Assembly: GCA_963731105.1 (NCBI GenBank)
Contig: CAVSUM010000011.1
Coordinates: forward strand, 124,001-188,000
Source: RPQJ01 sp963731105
GTDB lineage: Bacteria; Pseudomonadota; Gammaproteobacteria; Steroidobacterales; Steroidobacteraceae
Direction of reading: 5' to 3'
DNA length: 64,000 nt
A program made the position numbers and the translations under genes. The notes below the pieces were generated by a model. That model saw only the letters and a list, made by a program, of their open reading frames with translations. It searched no databases and was not told the DNA's origin. Of this stretch, positions 24,356-33,024 are shown one piece after another (position 1 is the first letter of the stretch; each line of letters starts with the position of its first letter).

Positions 24356-25798
24356 ATGGCCCCACAAACCGTTATGGCCGCCACCAATCCGTTATCCCGA
24401 TCCTCCGGTGCGCCCGCAACCCGCGTGCGGTTCGGGGTGCTGGCCTTTGCCTGCACGCTCTCAATGATCACCTATCTCGACCGCGTGGCCATCGCCTCCG
24501 CGGCGGGAAACATCGTCACAGACCTCGGGCTGCAAAGTGTGGCGGACATGAAGTGGGCCTTTACCGCGTTTGCGCTGGCCTATGCTCTATTTGAAGTGCC
24601 CACCGGCTGGATGGGCGACATGTTTGGTCCCCGGAAGGCACTGCTTCGCATTGTGCTGTGGTGGTCGGCTTTCACGGTGCTGACGGCGGCGGCGGGACTG
24701 CGCTTCGGACCGGTGATGTTGGGCCTGGGTTTTCTCATCGGCGTGCGCTTTCTTTTTGGCATGGGCGAAGCGGGCGCATATCCGAACATCACGCGCGCAT
24801 TGCACAACTGGCTGCCGTTGCAGGAGCGTGGGATGGGACAGGGTTTCGTGTGGTTTTGCGGCAAGCTCATGGGCGGCCTCACGCCCTTCTTGTGGACCCT
24901 GCTGGTCGTAGGCACCAGTGTCACGCCCGCACTGTTTGGCTGGCGCGCGGCTTTTTGCTTGTTTGGTGTTATCGGAGTCATCTGGTGCGTGCTGTTCACC
25001 CGTTGGTTTCGTAACCGGCCGGAGGAAAAGCCGGAGGTTAACGCCGCCGAGTTGGCCCTCATCCGGAGTGGCAGGGGAGCGGAGACGCCCGCTGAGCACC
25101 GTAGCGTGCCGTGGCGGCACATCATCACCAATGGAAATTTCCTTGCCCTCTGCGTCATGTATGCCACGCAGGCTTACGGTTGGTATTTCAACATCACCTA
25201 CCTTCCGCAGTTCCTGGAAAAGCAGTATCACCTGCCCAATAGCAGCCTGCTCGGCGCGCTTTACAAAGGCGGTCCGCTCTGGATGGGCGCAATCGGTTGT
25301 CTCCTCGGCGGCATCATCACCGACGCCATCATCCGCCGCACGGGCAACCGCCGGCTCGGTCGCCGCTTTTGCGGTTGGATCGGCCACAGCCTTTGCGTGG
25401 TGTGCTTCCTCATCTGTCCCATCGCGCCGAATGCTTTCGTCTTCTTTGCTGTGGTATCGCTGGCGGCGTTCTTTACGGATCTCACTGTGGCCAGCGCCTG
25501 GGCCACCTGTCAGGATATTGGTGGACGGTACGCGGCCATCGTCGGGGCGTTCATGAACATGGGGGCCGGTCTTTGCGGCGCCCTGGCCGGCTGGGCAACC
25601 GGTTCAATCCTCGAAGGCGCAATAGCCGGGCGTGCGGCGCAACTCGGGGTTGCAGTCACCGCGCTCACGCCTGAGCAGCTCAACGCCGCGCTGCTTCACG
25701 GCTATCATGTGAACTTTTACTGCTTCGCCGCGCTCTACGCCGTCGCATTTCTGTGCTGGTTCAAGATTGATTCCACCCGCCCCATCACCAACACCTAG
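24356..25798 (+). CDS. MFS transporter, hexuronate / anion:cation symporter type
   Basis: 480 residues, about twelve membrane helices. The start RFGVLAFACTLSMITYLDRVAIASAAGNIVTDLGL and the loop WMGDMFGPRKALLRIVLWWS carry the ACS-family signature (ITYLDR; G.(W/L).D..G.R). GMGEAGAYPNITRALHNWLPLQERGMGQGFVWFCGKLMGG is typical of ExuT/DgoT-like carriers. Position behind eda-kdgK under a UxuR-like operator points to uptake of galacturonate, glucuronate or a deoxyketo-uronate. Inner membrane. Twelve bases after kdgK. Confidence 0.88.
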   Translation: MAPQTVMAATNPLSRSSGAPATRVRFGVLAFACTLSMITYLDRVAIASAAGNIVTDLGLQSVADMKWAFTAFALAYALFEVPTGWMGDMFGPRKALLRIVLWWSAFTVLTAAAGLRFGPVMLGLGFLIGVRFLFGMGEAGAYPNITRALHNWLPLQERGMGQGFVWFCGKLMGGLTPFLWTLLVVGTSVTPALFGWRAAFCLFGVIGVIWCVLFTRWFRNRPEEKPEVNAAELALIRSGRGAETPAEHRSVPWRHIITNGNFLALCVMYATQAYGWYFNITYLPQFLEKQYHLPNSSLLGALYKGGPLWMGAIGCLLGGIITDAIIRRTGNRRLGRRFCGWIGHSLCVVCFLICPIAPNAFVFFAVVSLAAFFTDLTVASAWATCQDIGGRYAAIVGAFMNMGAGLCGALAGWATGSILEGAIAGRAAQLGVAVTALTPEQLNAALLHGYHVNFYCFAALYAVAFLCWFKIDSTRPITNT

Positions 25799-25834
25799 CC
25801 GCAGAAACCCCTTCAAGACAATCCACATACTCCC

Positions 25835-27100
25835 ATGCGTATTCTCCTCACAATTCAATTTGCCATCGCGGCATTCCTGGTCACGGTTAATCCTTTGCAC
25901 GCGGCCGACGACCCGCGAGTAGGGACTCTCCGCGCGGCCGACGACGAACGCGTTGCGGCAATCATAGCGGGGGATCGCGCGCGGCTCAGCGCGATCTTTT
26001 CCGACGACCTGCACTACGCGCACTCGACTGGAGTCGTGGACGACAAGGCATCCTATATCAGCCTCCTGGTGACGGGTCGCGCCAAATATCTCATCTACGA
26101 ATACGAGAAGAGAGATTTCACTTTCCCCGCGCCCGGGATCGCGCTGATGACGGGGCGCGTTCACATCAAGTCCACGAGCGCCGACGGGGTCTCGGACGAA
26201 ACCCTTAGCCTCCTCGCCGTTTGGCGCGAGGAACAGGGGCGGTGGCGGTTCCTGGCCTGGCAGTCGTGCCGTATTCCCCAGCCCGTGCGCATCGGCACGG
26301 ACGCGTTTGCCGGAGAATCTTTCCGCGTCGAACGGGATGTGGACTACCTTGCTAGCGGCCATGCACAGAAGGCTGATTTGTATCTGCCGAAGGTTCCTGA
26401 CGGCAAGCGTGTGCCAGCCGTCCTCATTATTCATGGCGGCGGATGGACAAGGGGTGACAAGGCGGGAGCGCGTGAGATCAACATCGGCACCAATCTGGCG
26501 CTGAATGGCTACGTGGGCATGAGCATCAACTATTTGCTCTCGAAGCGCCAGGAAACCAATTGCCCCTGGCCGCAGAACCTTTACGAGTGCAAGACGGCAG
26601 TTCGCTGGCTCCGCGCGAACGCCGTCCGGCTGCGCATCAATCCTGATCGCATCGGCGTCATCGGAAGTTCGGTTGGCGGACAATTGGCTGCAATGGTGGC
26701 TGTTGCCGGCTCGGAGTCGAAGCTGGACCCGCCGGGGCCATACGGTGAATTCTCAAGTCGTGTTCAGTGCGCCGTGGACCTTTACGGCCCTTCGGAAAAC
26801 TTGAAGGACATTTCGAGCTGGCACAGGTCGCGCGCACAGGATCCGGAATTGTATCGTGTTTCCTCTGCGATAACCTGGGTGGACAGGGGCGACCCACCCA
26901 TCCTTCTACTGCATGGCACTGCCGACAAAGTCGTTCCCGTGGACCAATCCGAACGCTTCGCCGCCGCACTGAAGGCGAGCGGGGTTGAGCACGAACTAGT
27001 GCTGGTTCCAGGTGCCCCGCATTCGTTCGATCTGCAGCCTCCCGAACGCGATCTCCGCCCGCTAGTTCTGGGCTTTCTCGACAAGCACTTGAAACAATAG
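25835..27100 (+). CDS. Secreted DUF4440/SnoaL-like domain fused to an alpha/beta hydrolase
   Basis: 421 residues. Signal peptide (ILLTIQFAIAAFLVTVNPLHAA). Residues about 30-150 are a SnoaL/DUF4440-like cone (AADDERVAAIIAGDRARLSAIFSDDLHYAHSTG ... LLAVWREEQGRWRFLAWQSC). Residues about 165-421 are a BD-FAE-type esterase: oxyanion motif IIHGGGWTRGDKAG, nucleophile GSSVGGQLAAM, Asp in LLLHGTADKVVPVDQSE, His in PGAPHSFDL. The hydrolase half closely matches the stand-alone paralogue at 32,056. It likely removes acetyl or methyl ester groups from plant polysaccharide. Last gene after the KDG operon (36 bp gap). Confidence 0.88.
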   Translation: MRILLTIQFAIAAFLVTVNPLHAADDPRVGTLRAADDERVAAIIAGDRARLSAIFSDDLHYAHSTGVVDDKASYISLLVTGRAKYLIYEYEKRDFTFPAPGIALMTGRVHIKSTSADGVSDETLSLLAVWREEQGRWRFLAWQSCRIPQPVRIGTDAFAGESFRVERDVDYLASGHAQKADLYLPKVPDGKRVPAVLIIHGGGWTRGDKAGAREINIGTNLALNGYVGMSINYLLSKRQETNCPWPQNLYECKTAVRWLRANAVRLRINPDRIGVIGSSVGGQLAAMVAVAGSESKLDPPGPYGEFSSRVQCAVDLYGPSENLKDISSWHRSRAQDPELYRVSSAITWVDRGDPPILLLHGTADKVVPVDQSERFAAALKASGVEHELVLVPGAPHSFDLQPPERDLRPLVLGFLDKHLKQ

Positions 27101-27649
27101 GAAGGCAACGTTAACGTTAACTTACACCTTGTAATGCGATCAGACTTCACGGCTTAAAGGTGCGACGCTTGGCTCCGGCATCGTGCTGGCGTGCCAGTTT
27201 GGGCGCCAGATGGTTGGGAACGATTGCACAGTTGCTGCAGGAGACTAAACCTGCTGCGCGTTGGTTGGCAGGGCTTGTGCCGAGGGTGGGGGCGGTGGAA
27301 GGGTGAAGGGCGAGCGCACGGTGACCGGCGTGCACAACTTCATTGGCATGCAAATGTCGCCTGGCGACCGCCCCCCACAGCAGAGTGTGCGGCAAACCCT
27401 CAGACGGCGAAGTGACTGAGGTATCCCTGTGTTACGAGGCTGGTCGCGCGGTCGCGCGAGGTGAGTTAACTCACGGCAAGATGTCACCGGAAGCGAGCGG
27501 ACGTCCGGTTGGAACCATGTTAAAAAACTACCGGTAACGGTAGTTCCCCTGCCCATCATTGGTTGGTAGGATTCCAGCCGTGAATACTGGTTTCTGGCGT
27601 CCGGCTTATATCGAAATGCGAAGGCTAGAGCAGTTTGACGGCTACTGAA
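27101..27649. other. 549-bp intergenic region with three palindromes
   Basis: No protein-like frame. It holds GTTAACGTTAAC (27,110-27,121), GTGAGTTAACTCAC (27,461-27,474, perfect 14-bp palindrome) and the 16-bp CTACCG-type site at 27,528. The stretch from GTGCGAC at about 27,165 to CGGACGTCCGG at about 27,500 is rich in short hairpins; the GUGCGAC start is like a group II intron 5' end, but no intron protein or 3' end follows. Confidence 0.5.
27528..27543 (+). promoter_or_regulatory. 16-bp palindromic site, copy 1
   Basis: CTACCGGTAACGGTAG, flanked by AA and TT that extend the dyad to 20 bp. It lies about 107 bp before the pseudopilin gene. The same half-sites and 4-bp spacing return at 36,736 and 46,032. 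Confidence 0.6.
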
Positions 27650-28429
27650 ATGAACACAAACGCCTTGCATAATCCTCGGCCCAAGTGCCCCGCCTTTACG
27701 CTCATCGAACTACTGGTCGTCATCGCCATCATAGCGATCCTGGCGGCGCTGCTGCTGCCGGCATTGACCAGAGCCAAGGTCAAGGCTCATCAGGCGGCAT
27801 GCATGTCCAATCTCAGACAGACGGGAGTGGCGCTGCAAATGTGGATTAACGACAACGATGACTGGCTGCCGCCGGGTCCGGTCGGCTCCGTGGCAGGCAA
27901 CACCGGCACGTGGGGGCTGCACCACGGCCAGAAAGCGCGCTATCTGGAGGAGAATGCTCCCAGCGAGCACAAATATAATCTGATCTATTACCTTGCCACA
28001 TATCTGGGATTGCCCGAGCCCAGCGGGACCAAAACGAATGTTGCAAAGGTGTTCTTCTGTCCTGGGTTCGAACGCTACACTGCCGACCCGCCCGTGACCG
28101 AGATTGGCACGCGAGTCTGTTATGGAGTGACTTGGCCCTATACGGTGGAGGCGGAAAACAAACCGTTGCTTTCGTTTCAGCCTTTCGGATACGCACCCGG
28201 CTACAGCACTCCCAGATCGCCTCCGAGCAAGGTTACCCGAATTGCGCGTGAACGGCCTTTAACGGATGTTTATGCGCTGATGGATTTGGACAAGATCATC
28301 GTTACAAGCCAAGGAAATGCATGGCAGAAACAACTGCCCGAGAAGCCGGTTCACGGGTCTGTGCGTAACTTTCTGTATTTTGACAGCCACGTCGGAACGA
28401 AGAAGATCGCAAGCCCGGGCAAGATTTGA
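27650..28429 (+). CDS. Type II pseudopilin-like protein (PulG / DUF1559 type)
   Basis: 259 residues from the ATG at 27,650 (a TTG at 27,635 is in frame). Prepilin peptidase site and N-helix are clear: CPAFTLIELLVVIAIIAILAALLLPAL; cleavage before F-T-L-I-E-L. The body has the Verrucomicrobia/Planctomycetes pattern ARVKAHQAACMSNLRQTGVALQMWINDND and a C-terminal HGSVRNFLYFDSHVGTKK motif. Such proteins are very numerous in these phyla; roles in surface structures or secretion are assumed. Separated by 110 bp from the next gene, probably co-transcribed with it. Confidence 0.9.
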   Translation: MNTNALHNPRPKCPAFTLIELLVVIAIIAILAALLLPALTRAKVKAHQAACMSNLRQTGVALQMWINDNDDWLPPGPVGSVAGNTGTWGLHHGQKARYLEENAPSEHKYNLIYYLATYLGLPEPSGTKTNVAKVFFCPGFERYTADPPVTEIGTRVCYGVTWPYTVEAENKPLLSFQPFGYAPGYSTPRSPPSKVTRIARERPLTDVYALMDLDKIIVTSQGNAWQKQLPEKPVHGSVRNFLYFDSHVGTKKIASPGKI

Positions 28430-28539
28430 AACCGGGCACCTTTCTCCGTCACTGTATAGTATTCGCATCCATCGCCACAATGAACGACCTGAAACCCACC
28501 CGAATCCACGGACAGCCCCAAAACCACAAACAAAACAAA

Positions 28540-31035
28540 ATGAAAAATCTACTCACTCGCAGCCAACTTATCGCATTGGTTGCATGTTATGCCATATCGT
28601 TGAACGGTCAGACCCTTCTGGAGGAGACCTGGTCTGATGGCGAGCGGAGCACCCAATCGCTGACCAACTCGGCCGCATGGTATTCATCTGGCAGCGGCAG
28701 CCTGACGTCCGCCGTTGGGAGCATGACGCAGATGCTGACGAACACCACCGCCATGGACATTGCTTACTTTACTGACGCATACGATTCCGTGGTAAGTCTG
28801 GCGGTTGGAGAGACGTTGGAACTTGCCTATAGCATATCGTTCATCAACCGCATTCCGCCTTTGCAGAGTTACTTTCGCGTGGGGCTCTACAAAACAATCG
28901 TGGATCCGCGCATCACGGCCGATGGAGGCGCCACCTCGAACCCTGCTTACGTGGGGGCCACGGGTTACATTCTTAACACAGGTGGGTTGAACCCGGGGGT
29001 GAACGTGGATCTGCGACGCCGAAACAATGCAACGAGTTCAAACCTGATGTCCAGCACCAGCGCATATGCCACGCTTTCAGGCAACACAACCTTTCAGACG
29101 AACGTGGACAACGATGTCATCTACAACGGGGTTTTGAGAATCACGCGAACCGGTGAGTCGATAAACACCATTCAAGCGACACTGACCGCTCCGGACGACA
29201 CGGTCGTCTTTTCGTTTGCATCCACGGATTCGACGTCTGTCTATAAGGACTTCAATACTGTGGCGTTTATTTCGGGCGGCAGCAATGGCGACGCCTTCAA
29301 GCTGACATCTGTAAAGGTCAGCGTCATTGCGGCGCCCAGTGTGACCTGGAATGGCAACGTGGATGCCAACTGGGACACCACCACGGCCAATTGGGTAGGG
29401 ACAACCAACAAGTTCGCGGACGGAAGTCTCACGCGGTTCGATGACTCCGCCACAGGTGCAACCGGCGTGGACCTGGTCGGCACGCTCTCGCCTGGAGGCT
29501 TGACGGTCAGCAATTCGGCACTGGCCTATACTTTTCAAAGCACCGGCTTGATCGCGGGCATGGGTGGCCTGACGAAGCAGGGAACCGAGTCCCTGACCCT
29601 GGCCAATAGCGGCGGGAACAGCTTTTTGGGCGGCGTGTATATTCAGAGCGGCACGGTGATTCTCAAGGGTGGAGACAATCGTCTGCCTGTTGGCGCTTTG
29701 ACCATGGGCAGCGGTGGAGACAGCGGCTTGCTGCAGTTAGGGGATGCAACCGGCCCGGTAAGTCAGACATTTCGCTCCCTGGCGGTCAGCGGATTCAGTG
29801 GGGGAAATGCCGTCGTGGGAGGCAACAGCGCAGTTTCCACGCTCATAGTTAGCAATAGTTCGACTATGACGTATGGCGGCAATCTCGGGGGCTCGGAAAA
29901 CCATCAGAACAATCTCACTTTGGTCAAGGCAGGTTCGGGGACTTTGACACTTACCGGACCCAACACCTACAATGGTGGCACCGTGATCAGTCAGGGGCGC
30001 CTGCTGGTTGACGTGGAGTGGTTACTCGGATCGGGAGGTATCACCTTGCAAACCTTGGGCGAGTTTGCCGCAACATATAGTGGCGGCTACAGCAAGTCCC
30101 TGAACCTGGCTTCGGGAATAGGTAGAATTCTTCCCGGCACGGGTGTTACAATGACCTGGGCAGGCGAAATCAGCGGCCGAGGCACTCTGGAGAAGCGCTT
30201 CGGCGGCGATCTGATCCTGACTGTAAATAACTCCTACACTGGTGGTACGCGTCTTGGCGGCGGCAAACTCATCGTTGGAGAAGGCAGCACCAGTGGATCT
30301 CTCGGCACGGGCGAAATAGTGCTGAGCTTCCAAAGTTCAGCGACAACTTTGGAGTTCAACCGCTCCGACACCGTCCTCGTTGCCGACGCCATTTCCGGAA
30401 ACAGTTTTGGCACTCTTTTGCAAGCTGGTTCGGGCACGTTGACTTTAGGAGGATCGAATACGTTCGTGGGAAATACGATGGTCAACGCTGGCAACCTGGC
30501 ATTGGCAGCGGGCGGCGCAATGCGCTTTGTCATTGGAGGCAGCGGAACCAACAATACCATCACCGGTTTCGGTGGACTTAACCTCAATGGCACCCTGGTT
30601 TTCGATCTCATAACCGCTGGCACAACCCCGGGTGATTTTTGGTCCATCCTGGATTCCGCCAACCTGACGGAGTCATACGGTGGAAGCTTTGCTGTAAGCA
30701 GCCTCGCAGGCCCTTTTGCGAACACGGGTGGCGTCTGGACACGTTCCGAGAACGGCGTGGTTTACCGGTTTGACCAAAGCACCGGCCAGTTGAGTGTTTC
30801 GACAGCTCCTTCCTCGCCGACCATCGCTCCAGTCGCCGTCGATGGCACCAATATGGTAGTCTCAGTGCCCACCGTTTCCGGGGCAACCTACGTGTTGCAA
30901 TCAGCCACTAACCTGACGCCGGTCATCAATTGGGTGAACGAATCAACCAATGCCGGCACCGGCGGCAATTTGATCCTCAATGTTCCCATCAGGCCAGACA
31001 GACCACAAAACTTTCTGAGATTCCTGGTATATTGA
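28540..31035 (+). CDS. Secreted autotransporter-strand-repeat protein with N-terminal 'ETWSDGER' domain
   Basis: 831 residues from the ATG at 28,540 (an upstream in-frame start at 28,426 would hide the signal peptide LLTRSQLIALVACYAISLNGQ). Residues about 20-265 are a domain beginning LLEETWSDGERSTQSL and ending F..VAFISGGSNGDAFKLTSVKVSV, shared with the proteins at 31,107 and 33,025. Residues about 270-780 carry repeats of the autotransporter-associated beta-strand type (LTLANSGGNSFLGGVYIQSGTVILKG; LTLTGPNTYNGGTVISQGRLLV; LTVNNSYTGGTRLGGGKLIV; LTLGGSNTFVGNTMVNAGNLALA). The C-terminus (GATYVLQSATNLTP) is the short strand-rich tail common on Verrucomicrobia secreted proteins. No outer-membrane barrel is present. 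Likely a cell-surface or extracellular glycan-binding protein (inference). Confidence 0.8.
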   Translation: MKNLLTRSQLIALVACYAISLNGQTLLEETWSDGERSTQSLTNSAAWYSSGSGSLTSAVGSMTQMLTNTTAMDIAYFTDAYDSVVSLAVGETLELAYSISFINRIPPLQSYFRVGLYKTIVDPRITADGGATSNPAYVGATGYILNTGGLNPGVNVDLRRRNNATSSNLMSSTSAYATLSGNTTFQTNVDNDVIYNGVLRITRTGESINTIQATLTAPDDTVVFSFASTDSTSVYKDFNTVAFISGGSNGDAFKLTSVKVSVIAAPSVTWNGNVDANWDTTTANWVGTTNKFADGSLTRFDDSATGATGVDLVGTLSPGGLTVSNSALAYTFQSTGLIAGMGGLTKQGTESLTLANSGGNSFLGGVYIQSGTVILKGGDNRLPVGALTMGSGGDSGLLQLGDATGPVSQTFRSLAVSGFSGGNAVVGGNSAVSTLIVSNSSTMTYGGNLGGSENHQNNLTLVKAGSGTLTLTGPNTYNGGTVISQGRLLVDVEWLLGSGGITLQTLGEFAATYSGGYSKSLNLASGIGRILPGTGVTMTWAGEISGRGTLEKRFGGDLILTVNNSYTGGTRLGGGKLIVGEGSTSGSLGTGEIVLSFQSSATTLEFNRSDTVLVADAISGNSFGTLLQAGSGTLTLGGSNTFVGNTMVNAGNLALAAGGAMRFVIGGSGTNNTITGFGGLNLNGTLVFDLITAGTTPGDFWSILDSANLTESYGGSFAVSSLAGPFANTGGVWTRSENGVVYRFDQSTGQLSVSTAPSSPTIAPVAVDGTNMVVSVPTVSGATYVLQSATNLTPVINWVNESTNAGTGGNLILNVPIRPDRPQNFLRFLVY

Positions 31036-31106
31036 TAGAATTCGATCGTTGGCAGCCAAGCTCGATGAACTGCTAAAGCTCTCAGAACATCCCAAAAAAT
31101 ATACCT

Positions 31107-31965
31107 ATGAGAAATCTACTCATTATAGCAACCGCATTCTGCGCTCTACCCCTTTTGGGGCAAACAACCATCCTGGACGAAACCTGGTCTGACGGCGAGC
31201 GCAGCACCCAGAACCTGCCGAACTCCGCCGCGTGGTATTCGTCGGGCGCCAGCAGCACGCTGACGCTCACTGCGGGGAGCATGACGCAGTTGGTGGGCGG
31301 CACCACCGCCATGGACATCGCGTATCTAACCGGCGCGTATAATTCCACAATTGATTTGGGGATCGGGGAATCCCTGCGGCTCAGCTACGACATTTCCTTT
31401 GCGAACCGGACGACCGGGAGTGGTTATGTCCGGGTGGGGCTGTACAACACGCTAGTGGATCCACGCATCACTGCTGACGGAGGCGGCACTGCAAACGCTG
31501 CCTACTTGGGCGCCACCGGCTACATACTGAATACGGGTGGGTTGAACTTGGGCAGTTCAGTGGATTTCAGGAGGCGAACCAGTCCTACGAGCAACAATCT
31601 CATGTCCAGCACGAGTGCTTATGCTACGCTTGCCGGATCAACAACCTTTGCCGGAACCGTTGCAAACGACACCATCTACGCCGGCTTGCTGGAAATCACG
31701 CGGACTGACGCCAGCACGACCAGTGTGTTTGCCAGTCTCACGGCCCCTGACGATTCAGTGGTCTATTCGCTTACCGCCAGCGATAGCTCATCCCACTATT
31801 CTCAGTTCAACACCGTTGGTTTCATCTCTTCGAGCGTCAATGGTGACTCTTTTACCCTGCACTCGGTCAACGTGAGCGTTGTTCCCATTCCCGAGCCAGG
31901 TACTCTGCGCCCTCCTGCTTCTGGGCGGGATGATGGCCGTTGTCTGCCGGCGTCGGCACGCCTAG
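31107..31965 (+). CDS. 'ETWSDGER' domain protein with a frameshifted PEP-CTERM tail
   Basis: Signal peptide (LLIIATAFCALPLLGQ), one 'ETWSDGER' domain (about residues 20-262), then VPIPEPGTL. In the given sequence the frame runs on to 32,039 with an unlikely tail (RPPASGRDDG...). Dropping the C at 31,908 gives PEPGTLALLLLGGMMAVVC followed by RRRHA and a stop at 31,963-31,965: a textbook PEP-CTERM signal with PEP motif, hydrophobic helix and Arg cluster. The intact gene would then be sorted by an exosortase, which must be coded elsewhere. A 134-bp block (31,278-31,411) is identical to 34,900-35,033. Confidence 0.78.
31278..31411 (+). repeat. 134-bp block identical to 34,900-35,033
   Basis: I find no mismatch over 134 bases; flanking sequence is similar but diverged, and a 3-base difference begins directly at the right end. 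The block codes for the same part of the 'ETWSDGER' domain in both genes. Confidence 0.9.
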
Positions 31966-32055
31966 CGGGCCATTCGGTTCCTTTTCATTGCCACAATGCA
32001 GGCCACCGTATCTCATGCAATCTTTTTGCTCTGACGTGAGAAACATGCGCGACCC

Positions 32056-32937
32056 ATGAGGAAGGCGACGTTCTTTTTGCTGAATGCTCTGTCCGCCGGC
32101 TGCGGCGCCTTTGCCATGACGCTCATTATCGCCTCCGCCGCGGAATCGGTCCGCATGGAGTCGGATCTGGACTATCTCGGTAGTGGCCGTACGGAGAAGG
32201 CCGATCTTTACCTGCCGGCAAACATCCCCGACGGCCAACGGGCACCTGCTGTGCTCATTATCCATGGCGGCGGCTTCACCAAGGGGGACAAGGGAGCGGC
32301 GCGCGAGATGAACATCGGCACCAACCTCGCGCTAAACGGTTGCGTAGCGATGAGCATCAACTATCTGCTCGCGAAACGCCAGGGGACAGAAGTGCCTTGG
32401 CCGCAGAATCTCTACGATTGCAAGACGGCGGTTCGTTGGCTCCGCGCAAACGCGGAGCGATTGCGCATTGATCCCGATCGGATCGGGGTGATCGGCGGTT
32501 CGGCTGGCGGGCAATTGGCAGCGATGGTGGCGGTTGCCGGGGTGGAGGCGAAGCTGGATCCGCCGGGGCCGTACGGACAATTCTCGAGTCGCGTCCAGTG
32601 TGCGGTGGTGCTTTACGGGCCTGCGGACTTGGCTAAATGGAAAGACATTTCCGCCTGGCGCAAATCGCGCACGGAGGATCCGGAGTTGTATCGCGTTTCC
32701 TCACCGGTGACCTGGGTGGACAGGGGCGATCCGCCAATCCTTCTTCTGCATGGAACCGCCGACCGGGTCGTTCCCGTGGACCAATCCGAACGTTTCGCGG
32801 CCGCGCTCAAGAAGGCTGGCGTGGAGCACGAGCTTGTGCTCATTCCCGGTGCCCCGCACACGTTTCACCTCCAACCCGCGCAACGCGACCTCCGTCCCCT
32901 CGTCCTTGGCTTTTTCGCGAAGCACCTGAAGGAGTAA
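32056..32937 (+). CDS. Secreted alpha/beta hydrolase (BD-FAE-type esterase)
   Basis: 293 residues with a signal peptide (LLNALSAGCGAFAMTLIIASAAES). Oxyanion motif IIHGGGFTKGDKG, nucleophile Ser in GVIGGSAGGQLAAM, Asp in LLLHGTADRVVPVD, His in PGAPHTFHL. Very close to the C-terminal half of the protein at 25,835 but without the SnoaL-like domain. Probable carbohydrate acetyl- or feruloyl-type esterase; the substrate cannot be read from the sequence. Confidence 0.88.
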   Translation: MRKATFFLLNALSAGCGAFAMTLIIASAAESVRMESDLDYLGSGRTEKADLYLPANIPDGQRAPAVLIIHGGGFTKGDKGAAREMNIGTNLALNGCVAMSINYLLAKRQGTEVPWPQNLYDCKTAVRWLRANAERLRIDPDRIGVIGGSAGGQLAAMVAVAGVEAKLDPPGPYGQFSSRVQCAVVLYGPADLAKWKDISAWRKSRTEDPELYRVSSPVTWVDRGDPPILLLHGTADRVVPVDQSERFAAALKKAGVEHELVLIPGAPHTFHLQPAQRDLRPLVLGFFAKHLKE

Positions 32938-33024
32938 CCTTGCGAGAGTATGCGATAGACCGGATGCGGGAAGATACCCATGCTGAATTTCTGAAATTTC
33001 CAAGTCAAATTCAATAGCATCTGA

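Noticed and set aside
27165..27525. Group II intron
   Set aside because: Only the GTGCGAC-like start and some hairpins fit; no domain V, no maturase gene and no 3' end were found, so it is mentioned only as a possibility.
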